Origin: Deltaproteobacteria bacterium
GTDB taxonomy: Bacteria; Myxococcota_A; UBA9160; UBA4427
DNA length: 64,000 nucleotides
Reading direction: 5' to 3'
NCBI GenBank assembly: GCA_029261855.1
Contig: JAJDAN010000042.1
Span: 62,001-126,000 of the forward strand
Below are positions 33,081-40,053 of the stretch, one piece after another. The notes beneath the pieces were generated by a model that made no database searches, was not told the origin of the DNA, and was given only the letters and a program-made list of their open reading frames with translations. Position 1 is the first letter of the stretch; the number at the start of each line of letters is the position of its first letter. The translations under genes were made by a program, and so were the position numbers.

Positions 33081-33989
33081 ATGTCGATCCTGATCAGCAA
33101 GGACACGCGCTTCATCGTCCAGGGCATCACCGGCCGTGAGGCCATCAACCTCACGCGCGAGAATCTCGACTACGGCTCGAAGATCGTGGGCGGCGTCACC
33201 CCCGGCCGCGCCGGGCGCGACGTCTACGGCGTGCCGGTCTACGACTGCGTGCGGGACATCGTGAAGGCCCACGGCGCGGTCGACGGTTCGATCGTGTGCG
33301 TGCCGCCGCGCTTCACCCAGGACGCCGTCTTCGAGGCGCTCGAGAACGAAGTCAAGCTCATCGTCGTCGTCACCGAGAACGTGCCGCGACGCGAAGTCGC
33401 GCAGATGGTCGAGCTGGCCGAGCTGCGCGGCGCCCGCATCATCGGGCCGAACTGTCTCGGCATGATCTCGCCGGACGAGGCCAAGATGGGCGGCATCGGG
33501 GGTCCCGCGGCCAACACCCGTCAGGCCTACACGCCGGGCAACATCGGCGTGATGTCGCGATCCGGCGGCATGACGACCGAGATCGCGAGCACCCTGACGA
33601 ACGCGGGCCTCGGCCAATCCACTGCGGTCTCGATCGGCGGCGACGCCATCATCGGCAGCAGCTACGCCGAGCTGATGCCGCTGTTCGAGGCGGACCCGGA
33701 CACGAAGGCCATCGCCATCTATTCCGAGCCCGGCGGCCGCATGGAAGCCGAGCTGGCGGACTGGATCCGCACCAACAAGTCCCGGCTGCCCGTCGTCGCC
33801 TTCATGGCGGGGCGCTTCATGGACGAGATGCAGGGCATGCGCTTCGGCCACGCCGGCACCATCGTCGAGGGCGTCGAGGACACCACCGCCGAGAAGATCA
33901 AGCGGATGGAAGCGGCGGGCATCTCCGTCGCCGAGCGGATCGAAGAGATCCCGGAACTGCTGCGCAAGCGGCTCGCGGAGGTCAACTAG
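33081..33989 (+). CDS. Acyl-CoA ligase alpha subunit
   Basis: A 302-residue SucD-like protein with the CoA-binding start DTRFIVQGITGREAINLT, GGVTPGRAG, and the phosphohistidine loop RFGHAGTIVEG. It starts three bases after the beta subunit stop. Together they form the nucleotide-driven ligase that makes CoA esters from dicarboxylates. It is malate-CoA-ligase-like by context. Confidence 0.88.
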   Translation: MSILISKDTRFIVQGITGREAINLTRENLDYGSKIVGGVTPGRAGRDVYGVPVYDCVRDIVKAHGAVDGSIVCVPPRFTQDAVFEALENEVKLIVVVTENVPRREVAQMVELAELRGARIIGPNCLGMISPDEAKMGGIGGPAANTRQAYTPGNIGVMSRSGGMTTEIASTLTNAGLGQSTAVSIGGDAIIGSSYAELMPLFEADPDTKAIAIYSEPGGRMEAELADWIRTNKSRLPVVAFMAGRFMDEMQGMRFGHAGTIVEGVEDTTAEKIKRMEAAGISVAERIEEIPELLRKRLAEVN

Positions 33990-33991
33990 CC

Positions 33992-34213
33992 ATGCCCGGA
34001 CTCTTCATCGACGTGAAGGTCGACCCGGAAGTCGCCAAGGACGCGACCCTCGCGGCGAAGCTCGCCGAGGTGTGCCCGGTCAGTATCTTCAAGGCCAGTG
34101 AGCGCGGGCTCGAGATCGTCGAATCCGAGCTCGACGAGTGCGTGCTCTGCGACCTGTGCCTCGAGGTCGCTCCCGGCAAGGTCGAGATCGTCAAGCTCTA
34201 CGAGCAGAAATAG
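33992..34213 (+). CDS. Half-ferredoxin: single four-Cys cluster protein
   Basis: A 73-residue protein. One cysteine lies in EVCPVSIF, and three more in [14 protein letters not shown] (CxxCxxC). It lacks the usual fourth Cys of that second motif (Ala instead). In classic 2[4Fe-4S] ferredoxins, the second cluster uses exactly CxxCxxC from motif II plus the Cys-Pro of motif I, so this looks like a one-cluster half-ferredoxin. It sits two bases after the alpha ligase and 31 bases before the lyase, so an electron-transfer role in this CoA pathway is possible. No partner is recognisable. Confidence 0.75.
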   Translation: MPGLFIDVKVDPEVAKDATLAAKLAEVCPVSIFKASERGLEIVESELDECVLCDLCLEVAPGKVEIVKLYEQK

Positions 34214-34244
34214 AACGCGCGCGGCGCGACACCAGGAGACCCCC

Positions 34245-35294
34245 ATGCAGAACCCCAAGGATTTCTTCAAGCCCAAGGCCCTCGGCGCGCCGGAGCCCCT
34301 GCGCGAGATCCCCGTACGCCCGTCGCGCATGATCCACTTCTTCAACCCGGGCAACGAGCGCATGCGCTCGAAGGTCCCGGACCTGGCCAAGCGCTGCGAC
34401 GTGCTGCTCGGCAACCTCGAAGACGCCATCCCGGCGGACGAGAAGATCCAGGCGCGCGAAGGCCTCGTGAAGTGCGCCAACGAGGTCGACTTCGGCGACT
34501 GCCAGCTGTGGACCCGGGTCAACAGCCTCGACTCGCCCTGGTGCCTCGACGACCTGACGACCCTGGTGCAGGAGATCGGCGACAAGCTCGACGTCATCAT
34601 GGTGCCCAAGGTCGAAGGCGCCTGGGACATCCACTACGTCGACCAGCTGGTCGCGCAGCTCGAGGCGCGCGCCTGCATCAAGAAGCCCATCATGCTGCAC
34701 GCCATCCTCGAGACCGCCCTCGGCGTCGCCAACGTCGAAGAGATCTGCGCCGCCAGCCCACGCATGCAGGGCCTGTCCCTGGGCCCGGCGGACCTGGCCG
34801 CCAGCCGCCGCATGAAGACCACCCGCGTCGGCGGCGGACACCCGGGCTACCTGGTGCGCGAGGATCCGACCGAAGGCAAGAGCGACGACGCCCGCGCCGT
34901 CGCCCAGCAAGACCTCTGGCACTACACCACCGCCCGCATGGTCGACGCCTGCGCGGCCAACGGCATCCTGCCCTACTACGGCCCCTTCGGAGACATCAAG
35001 GACGAGCTCGCCACCGAGGACCAGTTCCGGAATTCCTTCCTGATGGGATGCGTCGGCGCCTGGTCGCTGCACCCGGTGCAGATCGACATCGCCAAGAAGG
35101 TCTTCAGTCCTCCCGTCGAAGAAGTGAAGTGGGCCATGAACGTCATCGAGCAAATGGGCGACGGCACCGGCACCGTCATGATCGACGGCAAGATGCAGGA
35201 CGACGCCACCTACAAGCAGTGCAAGGTGATGGTGGGCCTGGCCGAGATGCTGGCCGAGAAGGACGAAGACCTGAAGAAGGCGTACGGCCTGTAA
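34245..35294 (+). CDS. L-malyl-CoA / beta-methylmalyl-CoA lyase (CitE-like)
   Basis: A 349-residue HpcH/HpaI-CitE aldolase: [30 protein letters not shown], then [14 protein letters not shown] and the [12 protein letters not shown] loop with the Mg-binding Glu/Asp, and [13 protein letters not shown]. This matches the malyl-CoA lyase branch. It cleaves methylmalyl-CoA to propionyl-CoA and glyoxylate, or malyl-CoA to acetyl-CoA and glyoxylate. With the mesaconyl-CoA-hydratase-like gene and ethylmalonyl-CoA mutase, an ethylmalonyl-CoA route is the best reading. Confidence 0.85.
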   Translation: MQNPKDFFKPKALGAPEPLREIPVRPSRMIHFFNPGNERMRSKVPDLAKRCDVLLGNLEDAIPADEKIQAREGLVKCANEVDFGDCQLWTRVNSLDSPWCLDDLTTLVQEIGDKLDVIMVPKVEGAWDIHYVDQLVAQLEARACIKKPIMLHAILETALGVANVEEICAASPRMQGLSLGPADLAASRRMKTTRVGGGHPGYLVREDPTEGKSDDARAVAQQDLWHYTTARMVDACAANGILPYYGPFGDIKDELATEDQFRNSFLMGCVGAWSLHPVQIDIAKKVFSPPVEEVKWAMNVIEQMGDGTGTVMIDGKMQDDATYKQCKVMVGLAEMLAEKDEDLKKAYGL

Positions 35295-35345
35295 CAAGCC
35301 GGCGAGAAGGTTCGAGAGGCCGGTGCGCACCGTGGTCTTCCGGGG

Positions 35346-36356
35346 ATGCCAGACGTGTCGCGCGCAGAGAAGCCCCAGGTAGCAATCGCCGACGTCGAGC
35401 GTTGGCTCGCAGCGCGACACGCGGGCGTGGCGATCACCGGCCTGACCCCCCTGGCGGGCGGCTTCTGGTCGTCCGCCTACGCCTACCGAGCCGGCGACGA
35501 CGAGCTCGTCCTGCGCCTGGGCGACATGGACGAAGGCTACAGGATCGACGAAGCCGCCATGCGCTTCGCGAGCCCGGACCTGCCCGTCCCCGCGCTGCTC
35601 GCACGCGGCCACGCCTTCGACGGCTTCTTCGCCATCTCCCGCCGTCACTACGGCCGCTTCATCGAGACCGCCCCCGAAGCCGAAGCGAGCGCCATCGGCA
35701 ACGCCATGGCAAGGCTGCTGCGCGCACTCCGCGCCGCGCCCGTGAAGCCCGACGAGGGCGTCACGTGGTACGAACCCGGCGCGAAGGGCTCGACGACCTG
35801 GCACGACTGGCTCCGCGGCGGCATCACCGATGACGGGGCCGCGCGCACGGGAGGCTGGCGCGAGAAGCTGCGCGCGAAACCGCGCATCGACGCCCTCTTC
35901 CGCAGCTGCGAGTCGCGCATCCACGGCCTCCTCCCCAGCTGCCCCGAGCGCCGAGACCTCGTCCACAGCGACCTGCTCCACCAGAACGTCCTCGTCGCCG
36001 ACGACGACCCGTCCCGGGTGACCGCCGTCTTTTCCTGGAAGTGCTCGGCCCGGGGCGACTTCCTCTACGACGTCGCCTGGTGCACGGTCTGGAGCCCCTG
36101 GCACCCGGCCATCGCGGGCGCCAACCTGTGGCAAAGGACGCTCGAAGCACCGGACCTCGGCGACACCGATCTCGCCGACGCGCCGCTGCGCCACCACTGC
36201 TACGAGCTGCAGATCGCCGCCGCACACCTCGGCTGGTACGCCCGGATCGACGACGACCACGAGCAAAACAAGCTGGCAGACGTCATCGACGGGATCCTCG
36301 AGCGCGGCCCACTCGCCACGCCGCCACCCCGCGGAACATCGCCAGCCCGCCGCTGA
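35346..36356 (+). CDS. Aminoglycoside-phosphotransferase-family protein (atypical Mg site)
   Basis: A 336-residue APH-fold protein. The catalytic loop is LVHSDLLHQN (His207, Asp209, Asn214), standing for HGDxxxxN. The metal-binding Asp that follows in the family (xDWE) is Ser230 (VFSWK), so phosphotransfer may be weak or altered. The terminal Pro/Arg-rich tail is not conserved. The cassette array begins about 165 bases further on. Confidence 0.78.
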   Translation: MPDVSRAEKPQVAIADVERWLAARHAGVAITGLTPLAGGFWSSAYAYRAGDDELVLRLGDMDEGYRIDEAAMRFASPDLPVPALLARGHAFDGFFAISRRHYGRFIETAPEAEASAIGNAMARLLRALRAAPVKPDEGVTWYEPGAKGSTTWHDWLRGGITDDGAARTGGWREKLRAKPRIDALFRSCESRIHGLLPSCPERRDLVHSDLLHQNVLVADDDPSRVTAVFSWKCSARGDFLYDVAWCTVWSPWHPAIAGANLWQRTLEAPDLGDTDLADAPLRHHCYELQIAAAHLGWYARIDDDHEQNKLADVIDGILERGPLATPPPRGTSPARR

Positions 36357-36390
36357 TATCCTGCAGCCAGGCGACCTGCGAAAGCGCGAT

Positions 36391-36451
36391 TCCGGCGATA
36401 TGCGCGCAACCCCCGCAGTCCAGAACACCAGATCCGGCGATAAGCGCGCAA
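36391..36451 (+). repeat. Direct repeat before the cassette array
   Basis: A 19-base sequence containing TCCGGCGATA then GCGCGCAA occurs at 36391-36409 and 36433-36451 with one mismatch. It lies immediately left of the region where the cassettes start. Its function is unknown; it may mark the edge of an insertion. Confidence 0.7.
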
Positions 36452-36519
36452 GCAGAACCCGAACGAAGCGTCCCCAATTGACGCGCCCAAAGGTACAATC
36501 GCTCGCGGGTCAACAACTA

Positions 36520-36526
36520 GTTAGGG
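36520..36526 (+). other. Left boundary of the cassette array (GTTAGGG core site)
   Basis: GTTAGGG matches the attC/attI core GTTRRRY except in its last base. It is 13 bases before the first cassette gene. No paired R-double-prime box of attC is seen before it, so it may be the remains of an attI or the end of a deleted cassette. Confidence 0.5.
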
Positions 36527-36532
36527 GGCGCG

Positions 36533-37153
36533 GTGCGTCAGCATCTCGTCGCGATTGTGCTCTTGCTATCCTCGCTGGTCGGATGCGCAGCGTACAAGTC
36601 ACCAATTCCACCGTCGGTTGCGGTCGCGGATTCTGCCCGGGCATCCCTCACCGGAAAACTTGTAGTCGGAATCGTTGAACCTGAGATCCGAATCGACGAC
36701 GAGCCGATGTTTCCGCCCGCCGGCAACGATGCCAGAACGACCGAGAGCCTGATTCGGCAAGCGGTGCACACTATCGATGCGCTGCGCGGCACAGGTCTGT
36801 TTGCTGAGGTGAACTTCAGCAGACAGCTCTCAGCTCCGCCGGATCTTCTGCTGACGCTCGCTCCAGCCCCACCAAACACAGCGGACGGCGACGCAGTCAT
36901 GCCATTCGTCTTTACAGTCGGTATCTACCCCATGATCTTCATCGAGGAAAACGGCGTCTACTTCACATCCTCTGGCGCCGACTCCGTCGCGTTCAATTGG
37001 CCTACCACGGCCGTAGCCGGCTGGGCCGCACCGTTTCTACTCGTTTCGCCGCGTTGGAAGATCGAGCGAGACCTCGCGGGCTTTCATCGCGCCCTCGCGG
37101 TTTACTTGCTGAGTCATCTTTCCGAACTGTCTGGCCACCAGTCTGTTCCGTAG
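36533..37153 (+). CDS. Cassette gene 1: lipoprotein of unknown function
   Basis: A 206-residue lipoprotein from GTG 36533, after AGGGGG. The lipobox is SLVGC. The rest has no motif I recognise; it includes PEIRIDDEPMF and long hydrophobic stretches, one reading FVFTVGIYPMIF. Its sequence is AT-richer than the genes to the left. It occupies the first cassette, ending in attC1. Confidence 0.75.
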   Translation: MRQHLVAIVLLLSSLVGCAAYKSPIPPSVAVADSARASLTGKLVVGIVEPEIRIDDEPMFPPAGNDARTTESLIRQAVHTIDALRGTGLFAEVNFSRQLSAPPDLLLTLAPAPPNTADGDAVMPFVFTVGIYPMIFIEENGVYFTSSGADSVAFNWPTTAVAGWAAPFLLVSPRWKIERDLAGFHRALAVYLLSHLSELSGHQSVP

Positions 37154-37183
37154 GTAGCCCATGCGCCCAGTGTGATCGCGCGC

Positions 37184-37314
37184 CCCCTAACATGCCGTTG
37201 CAGCAGACTTGCTCACGCTTGGGGCCTATCGATCATGATAGAATCGCGTGAATCAAGGGCGTCCCAGCCGCTGTGCCAGGTCGGCGCAAGCCGCTGAACG
37301 CCGATCCGTTGGGC
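37184..37314 (+). other. attC1 (integron recombination site)
   Basis: The site starts with CCCTAAC (37184-37190) and ends with GTTGGGC (37308-37314), 131 bases. Inner arms also pair: CAGCAGACTTGC (37210 region) against GCAAGCCGCTG (about 37287-37297), leaving two unpaired positions. The R-double-prime box has C for its usual purine. It follows cassette gene 1 by 30 bases. Confidence 0.75.
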
Positions 37315-37322
37315 GGCGAACG

Positions 37323-37757
37323 GTGCTTGGTAGCCGGTCGGTCAGATTCTTCGCCTTAGCAGCGCTCATCGTGAGCGCATGCACGAGCACACCAGAATGG
37401 GCCCGGTACGACGACGGCTCGCCGATCCGTGCCGATGAAGAACATGAAGCGTCTCTCGTCCTTGATACTCTCACCTCTGATCCTTCGCTCCTCGCACTCA
37501 TCCAATTGCATCGCGGCCACGACTTGTGCGTCGTATGTACTCTAGAGGGGCAGCTCGATGCCGAAGTCAGCGGGCTCAACACTTTCCTGGCAAAGCCTCA
37601 ACCGCCTTGGGCAGTTGAGCGCGCGCAGAGCCGCCTGAATCTCATCAGTCGATACCGCGCTGAGCACCCGTTCGAGGCGGCGCACTGCCCGCGACCGCCT
37701 TGCTTCGAGGAGCCCGAGGTCGCCGCCCAACAAGGCGTTGAACCGGACGTGAAATAG
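37323..37757 (+). CDS. Cassette gene 2: lipoprotein of unknown function
   Basis: A 144-residue protein from GTG 37323, eight bases after attC1, which is usual for cassettes. It has a lipoprotein signal (FFALAALIVSAC) followed by TSTPEWARYDDGSP. Four further Cys occur, two in CVVC and two near CPRPPC, perhaps for disulfides. I do not recognise the family. The gene's 3' end runs into attC2, so its last residues read through the R-double-prime region. Confidence 0.7.
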   Translation: MLGSRSVRFFALAALIVSACTSTPEWARYDDGSPIRADEEHEASLVLDTLTSDPSLLALIQLHRGHDLCVVCTLEGQLDAEVSGLNTFLAKPQPPWAVERAQSRLNLISRYRAEHPFEAAHCPRPPCFEEPEVAAQQGVEPDVK

Positions 37758-37859
37758 CGCGGTTCAAATGACGGCTGTACCGTTCTAGCATCAACTTTTT
37801 CAGGCTCGGCCGAGTCCGGTGGCGCTATTCCACGCCGCTGAGCGCCGGGTCCGTTGGGC
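37725..37859 (+). other. attC2
   Basis: GCCCAAC (37725-37731) and GTTGGGC (37853-37859) are exact reverse complements. Inside, GGCG pairs with CGCC, and GTGAAATAGCGC pairs with GCGCTATTCCAC with one mismatch. The size is 135 bases. This is the clearest site; it overlaps the end of cassette gene 2. Confidence 0.85.
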
Positions 37860-37935
37860 GGCGGAGCTCTCGACAGGACGCGATGGCACATGGGCGCCCG
37901 CACCGCACTTCGCGCCGGTCAGCTATTCTCCTGCC

Positions 37936-38154
37936 ATGGCGGAGTCCTGTCCCGAGATTCACTCGGATCCCGACCTTCTCGGAGGTGTGGCGGTCTTTCG
38001 AGGCACGCGTGTTCCTGTGAAGGCCCTGCTCGACTACCTGGAGGGCGGGCATCCACTCGCCGACTTCCTTGCGGACTTCCCCTCGGTCTCCCAGGCGCAG
38101 GCTGTCGCAGTGCTTGAGCACGCGAAGGAGCTTCTAGATTCGAGTGCTGCTTGA
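37936..38154 (+). CDS. Cassette gene 3: DUF433 antitoxin-like protein
   Basis: A 72-residue DUF433 (COG2442) protein, starting MAESCPEIHSDPDLLGGVAV with the family's short helix-turn-helix around RVPVKALLDYLEGG and FPSVSQAQAVAVL. DUF433 proteins pair with DUF5615 PIN-like proteins as toxin-antitoxin modules, and the DUF5615 gene follows with an 11-base overlap. The toxic component and mode of action are family knowledge, not visible here. Confidence 0.85.
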   Translation: MAESCPEIHSDPDLLGGVAVFRGTRVPVKALLDYLEGGHPLADFLADFPSVSQAQAVAVLEHAKELLDSSAA

Positions 38155-38458
38155 CGAGTGCGTGCCCAGGCGCCTCGGCCGAGAGCTCGGGGGGCATGAG
38201 GTCCGCACGGTCCCAGAAGAGGGTTGGGCGGGACTCAAGAACGGAGATCTCCTGGCTCGCGCGGCCGACCACTTCGACGTCTTCCTGACTGTCGACCAGG
38301 GACTCCCCTTCCAGCAGAACCTCCTGTCACTCGACCTGGCCATCGTTGCCATGAGAGCCCGGTCCAACGACATCGCAGACCTGCTTCCGCTCGTTGCCCA
38401 GGTGCTCGAGGCCATCGAAACAGCTCGGGCAGGAACCTTCGCGCTAGTTCAGAGCTAG
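38144..38458 (+). CDS. Cassette gene 4: DUF5615 PIN-like toxin
   Basis: A 104-residue DUF5615 (COG4634) protein starting at GTG 38144 (LLDECVPRRLG), or at ATT six bases upstream. The acidic active-site residues of the PIN-like fold are in LLDEC, in FLTVDQGLP and in the later ARSNDIADLL. It overlaps the DUF433 gene, which is its probable antitoxin. Toxin-antitoxin pairs stabilise cassette arrays. Confidence 0.85.
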   Translation: MLLDECVPRRLGRELGGHEVRTVPEEGWAGLKNGDLLARAADHFDVFLTVDQGLPFQQNLLSLDLAIVAMRARSNDIADLLPLVAQVLEAIETARAGTFALVQS

Positions 38459-38467
38459 GAGGCCGCC

Positions 38468-38605
38468 GTCCAACAAGCTGTTGCAGACGGACGTGGCAAC
38501 AGCCTGCCGCAGTCTCTTCTGGTAGCGTTCTGGCTTCGAACGATGGCTGTTCCAGCGAGTTGCCAGGCGCTGTCGCCACGCCGCTGAACAGCAAAACCGT
38601 TAGCC
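38468..38605 (+). other. attC3
   Basis: GTCCAAC (38468-38474) begins the site and GTTAGCC (38599-38605) ends it, 138 bases. The next arm GCTGTTGCAGACGGACGTGGC pairs with GCCACGCCGCTGAACAGC, leaving a few extrahelical bases as in working sites. Confidence 0.75.
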
Positions 38606-38626
38606 GGCCTCGGTTGGGCCTGACGA

Positions 38627-39241
38627 ATGTCGATTCGTGTCGTGGGTGCTGGGCTCTACCGTACTGGCACCAAATCATTGAAGGCCGCCCTCGAGCGACT
38701 GCTTGGTCGCCCCTCATACCACATGGCCGAGGTCTTCGTTCACCCGGAGCACATTCCGGTATGGCACGGCGCGGCGCTTGGAAGAATGCCGAACTGGGTG
38801 GAGTTTCTTGAGAACTACGCCGCCACGCTAGACGCGCCTGCTGCGTACTTCTGGCCCGAGCTGAGTGCGGCGTTCCCGAGGGCACTCGTACTTTTGTCAA
38901 TTCGTAGTGCGCAGTCATGGTGGGAGAGTGCGAGTCAGACCGTGATGCGCACGGAAGGAATGGTCTCGCCTGAATGGGACGCCATGAACGCCGCGATCAG
39001 CTCCACAAGATTCGCGACAACGATCGAGACACGAGAGCTGGCGATTCAGGGTTTCAACCTTCATAACGATCGGGTGAGGTCAGAGGTCGTGCCGAGTCGG
39101 CTCCTGGAGTGGACCGCCGGCGACGGTTGGGAGCCAATCTGCTCTGCACTCGGCGTCCCGGTGCCCGATGAGCCGTTTCCCCACACGAACACGCGCGAGG
39201 AGTGGGCCGCGCGGGAGCGAGCCAGATCGCCGGCCGGCTAA
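38627..39241 (+). CDS. Cassette gene 5: sulfotransferase-family protein
   Basis: A 204-residue protein whose start VVGAGLYRTGTKSLKAALERL is the PAPS phosphate-binding loop (RTGTxSL) of sulfotransferase-4-type proteins. A second core, LVLLSIRSAQSWWESA, fits the 3-prime-phosphate-binding strand-helix. It probably transfers sulfate from PAPS to an unknown acceptor. The gene begins 22 bases after attC3. Confidence 0.82.
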   Translation: MSIRVVGAGLYRTGTKSLKAALERLLGRPSYHMAEVFVHPEHIPVWHGAALGRMPNWVEFLENYAATLDAPAAYFWPELSAAFPRALVLLSIRSAQSWWESASQTVMRTEGMVSPEWDAMNAAISSTRFATTIETRELAIQGFNLHNDRVRSEVVPSRLLEWTAGDGWEPICSALGVPVPDEPFPHTNTREEWAARERARSPAG

Positions 39242-39344
39242 CAAGGGCTTGCTTGCTTGTTGACGGCCTCTCGGAGGGCCAAGACGTTTGCGGTCTACCG
39301 ACTCCGCGGGAAGGTCGGCAGGTAGTTGCTGCTGCCTGCCGACC
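39236..39344 (+). other. Partial attC start (GGCTAAC) and hairpin
   Basis: GGCTAACAAGGGC at 39236 matches the left end of attC sites and overlaps the sulfotransferase stop, but no matching right half follows. Downstream, GGTCGGCAGG (39313-39322) pairs perfectly with CCTGCCGACC (39335-39344). The stretch from 39242 to 39522 has no gene. It looks like a damaged cassette or a rearranged site. Confidence 0.5.
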
Positions 39345-39363
39345 ATGCACTTCTACCACGGTG

Positions 39364-39505
39364 GGGCGACAAGAGCCGTTGAACCGGGCGTGAAATAGCC
39401 CGGCTCAAACGGGGGCTGTACCCTTCTGGCATCACCCCCCTTTTTGGGATCGGCGCAGTCCGACGGCGCTATTCCACGCCGATTCGCGCCGATCCGGCGT
39501 ACGGC
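39364..39505 (+). other. attC4 (degenerate)
   Basis: This is related in sequence to attC2: GTTGAACCGGGCGTGAAATAGC on the left, GCTATTCCACGCCG on the right, and a similar central loop. Its outer boxes are degenerate (GGGCGAC at 39364, GTACGGC at 39499-39505), so it may be inactive. It precedes cassette gene 6. Confidence 0.6.
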
Positions 39506-39522
39506 CCGAGCAGGAGCGACGT

Positions 39523-39924
39523 TTGAGGAACCCGCGAGCTTGCGCCCTGACGTTCGTCATCGCCGCCCTGATTGCTTCACAGACAGGTGCAGAATCGCCC
39601 GACGATTCGTGCGCGGTGCACTGGGTTCTGGCTGCCCTTGAGTCCCGCGACCCGGTCATCGACGCCCAGTCGGCGGCCAAGAGGGGCGGTCCTCAGTTCA
39701 TGGGGCTCTACGGATACTCTCTCGAAAGTCCCGGCGTGAAGGCCGACCCGTACTGCCTCCGCGATGCGGGCCTACTTTCGGTCATCCCGGACACAAGCGA
39801 CGACCTCCGATGTGAAGCGCATCATCGCCTGCAGTCGGTCGCGCGCAGCTATGCACTGGCCTACAACGGCGAGCTCCTCTCCGCGAAGGCGGCCGAAGTC
39901 CCGGCCAGGTGCGTCAAGAAGTAG
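39523..39924 (+). CDS. Cassette gene 6: exported protein of unknown function
   Basis: A 133-residue protein from TTG 39523, with a GGAG ribosome site and a signal peptide (ALTFVIAALIASQTGA). Four mature Cys could form two disulfides. No family is recognised. It is the last gene of the array, with no clear attC after it. Confidence 0.65.
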   Translation: MRNPRACALTFVIAALIASQTGAESPDDSCAVHWVLAALESRDPVIDAQSAAKRGGPQFMGLYGYSLESPGVKADPYCLRDAGLLSVIPDTSDDLRCEAHHRLQSVARSYALAYNGELLSAKAAEVPARCVKK

Positions 39925-39986
39925 TTCGCCGCGAAAGGCTGCATAGCAGGGCATTTCGAACGCCGCCTCGAGCACTGCGATCCTAG

Positions 39987-40008
39987 GGGCCAGTCCGAGA
40001 CTGGGCCC
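39987..40008 (+). terminator. Hairpin after the array
   Basis: GGGCC/GGCCC and AGTC/GACT pair across 39987-40008, with one bulged G, followed by TT. It is 62 bases beyond the last cassette gene. Confidence 0.4.
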
Positions 40009-40011
40009 TTC

Positions 40012-40046
40012 GGTAGCGCGGGCGGACGAGATCCACCCGCGCTACC
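40012..40046. terminator. Perfect 11-bp inverted repeat between converging genes
   Basis: GGTAGCGCGGG (40012-40022) pairs with CCCGCGCTACC (40036-40046), with a 13-base loop. It lies between the last cassette gene (plus) and the Ntn-hydrolase gene (minus, ending at 40054), so a shared terminator is likely. No long T run follows on either strand. Confidence 0.55.
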
Positions 40047-40053
40047 CGGCCAC

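Noticed and set aside
31392-33851. An 819-codon open frame on the minus strand
   Set aside because: It runs antisense across the regulator and both ligase genes, which have clear motifs. It has no recognisable domain.
31869-33989. Calling the ligase pair succinyl-CoA synthetase of the TCA cycle
   Set aside because: No TCA gene is near, and the downstream lyase points to malate-type substrates. The name is left general.
33992-34213. Reading the half-ferredoxin as a decayed pseudogene because the fourth Cys of CxxCxxCxxxC is Ala
   Set aside because: The Cys-Pro of the first motif supplies the fourth ligand in the second cluster of ferredoxins, so the set of four is complete.
34191-36428. A 745-codon open frame on the minus strand
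   Set aside because: It is antisense to the malyl-CoA-lyase-like and APH-like genes, has no family signature, and reflects the third-position GC bias of those genes.
36357-36519. An integron integrase gene or a proper attI upstream of the array
   Set aside because: The 160 bases before the first cassette hold only a direct repeat, and the next gene is an APH-fold protein, so no integrase can be claimed.
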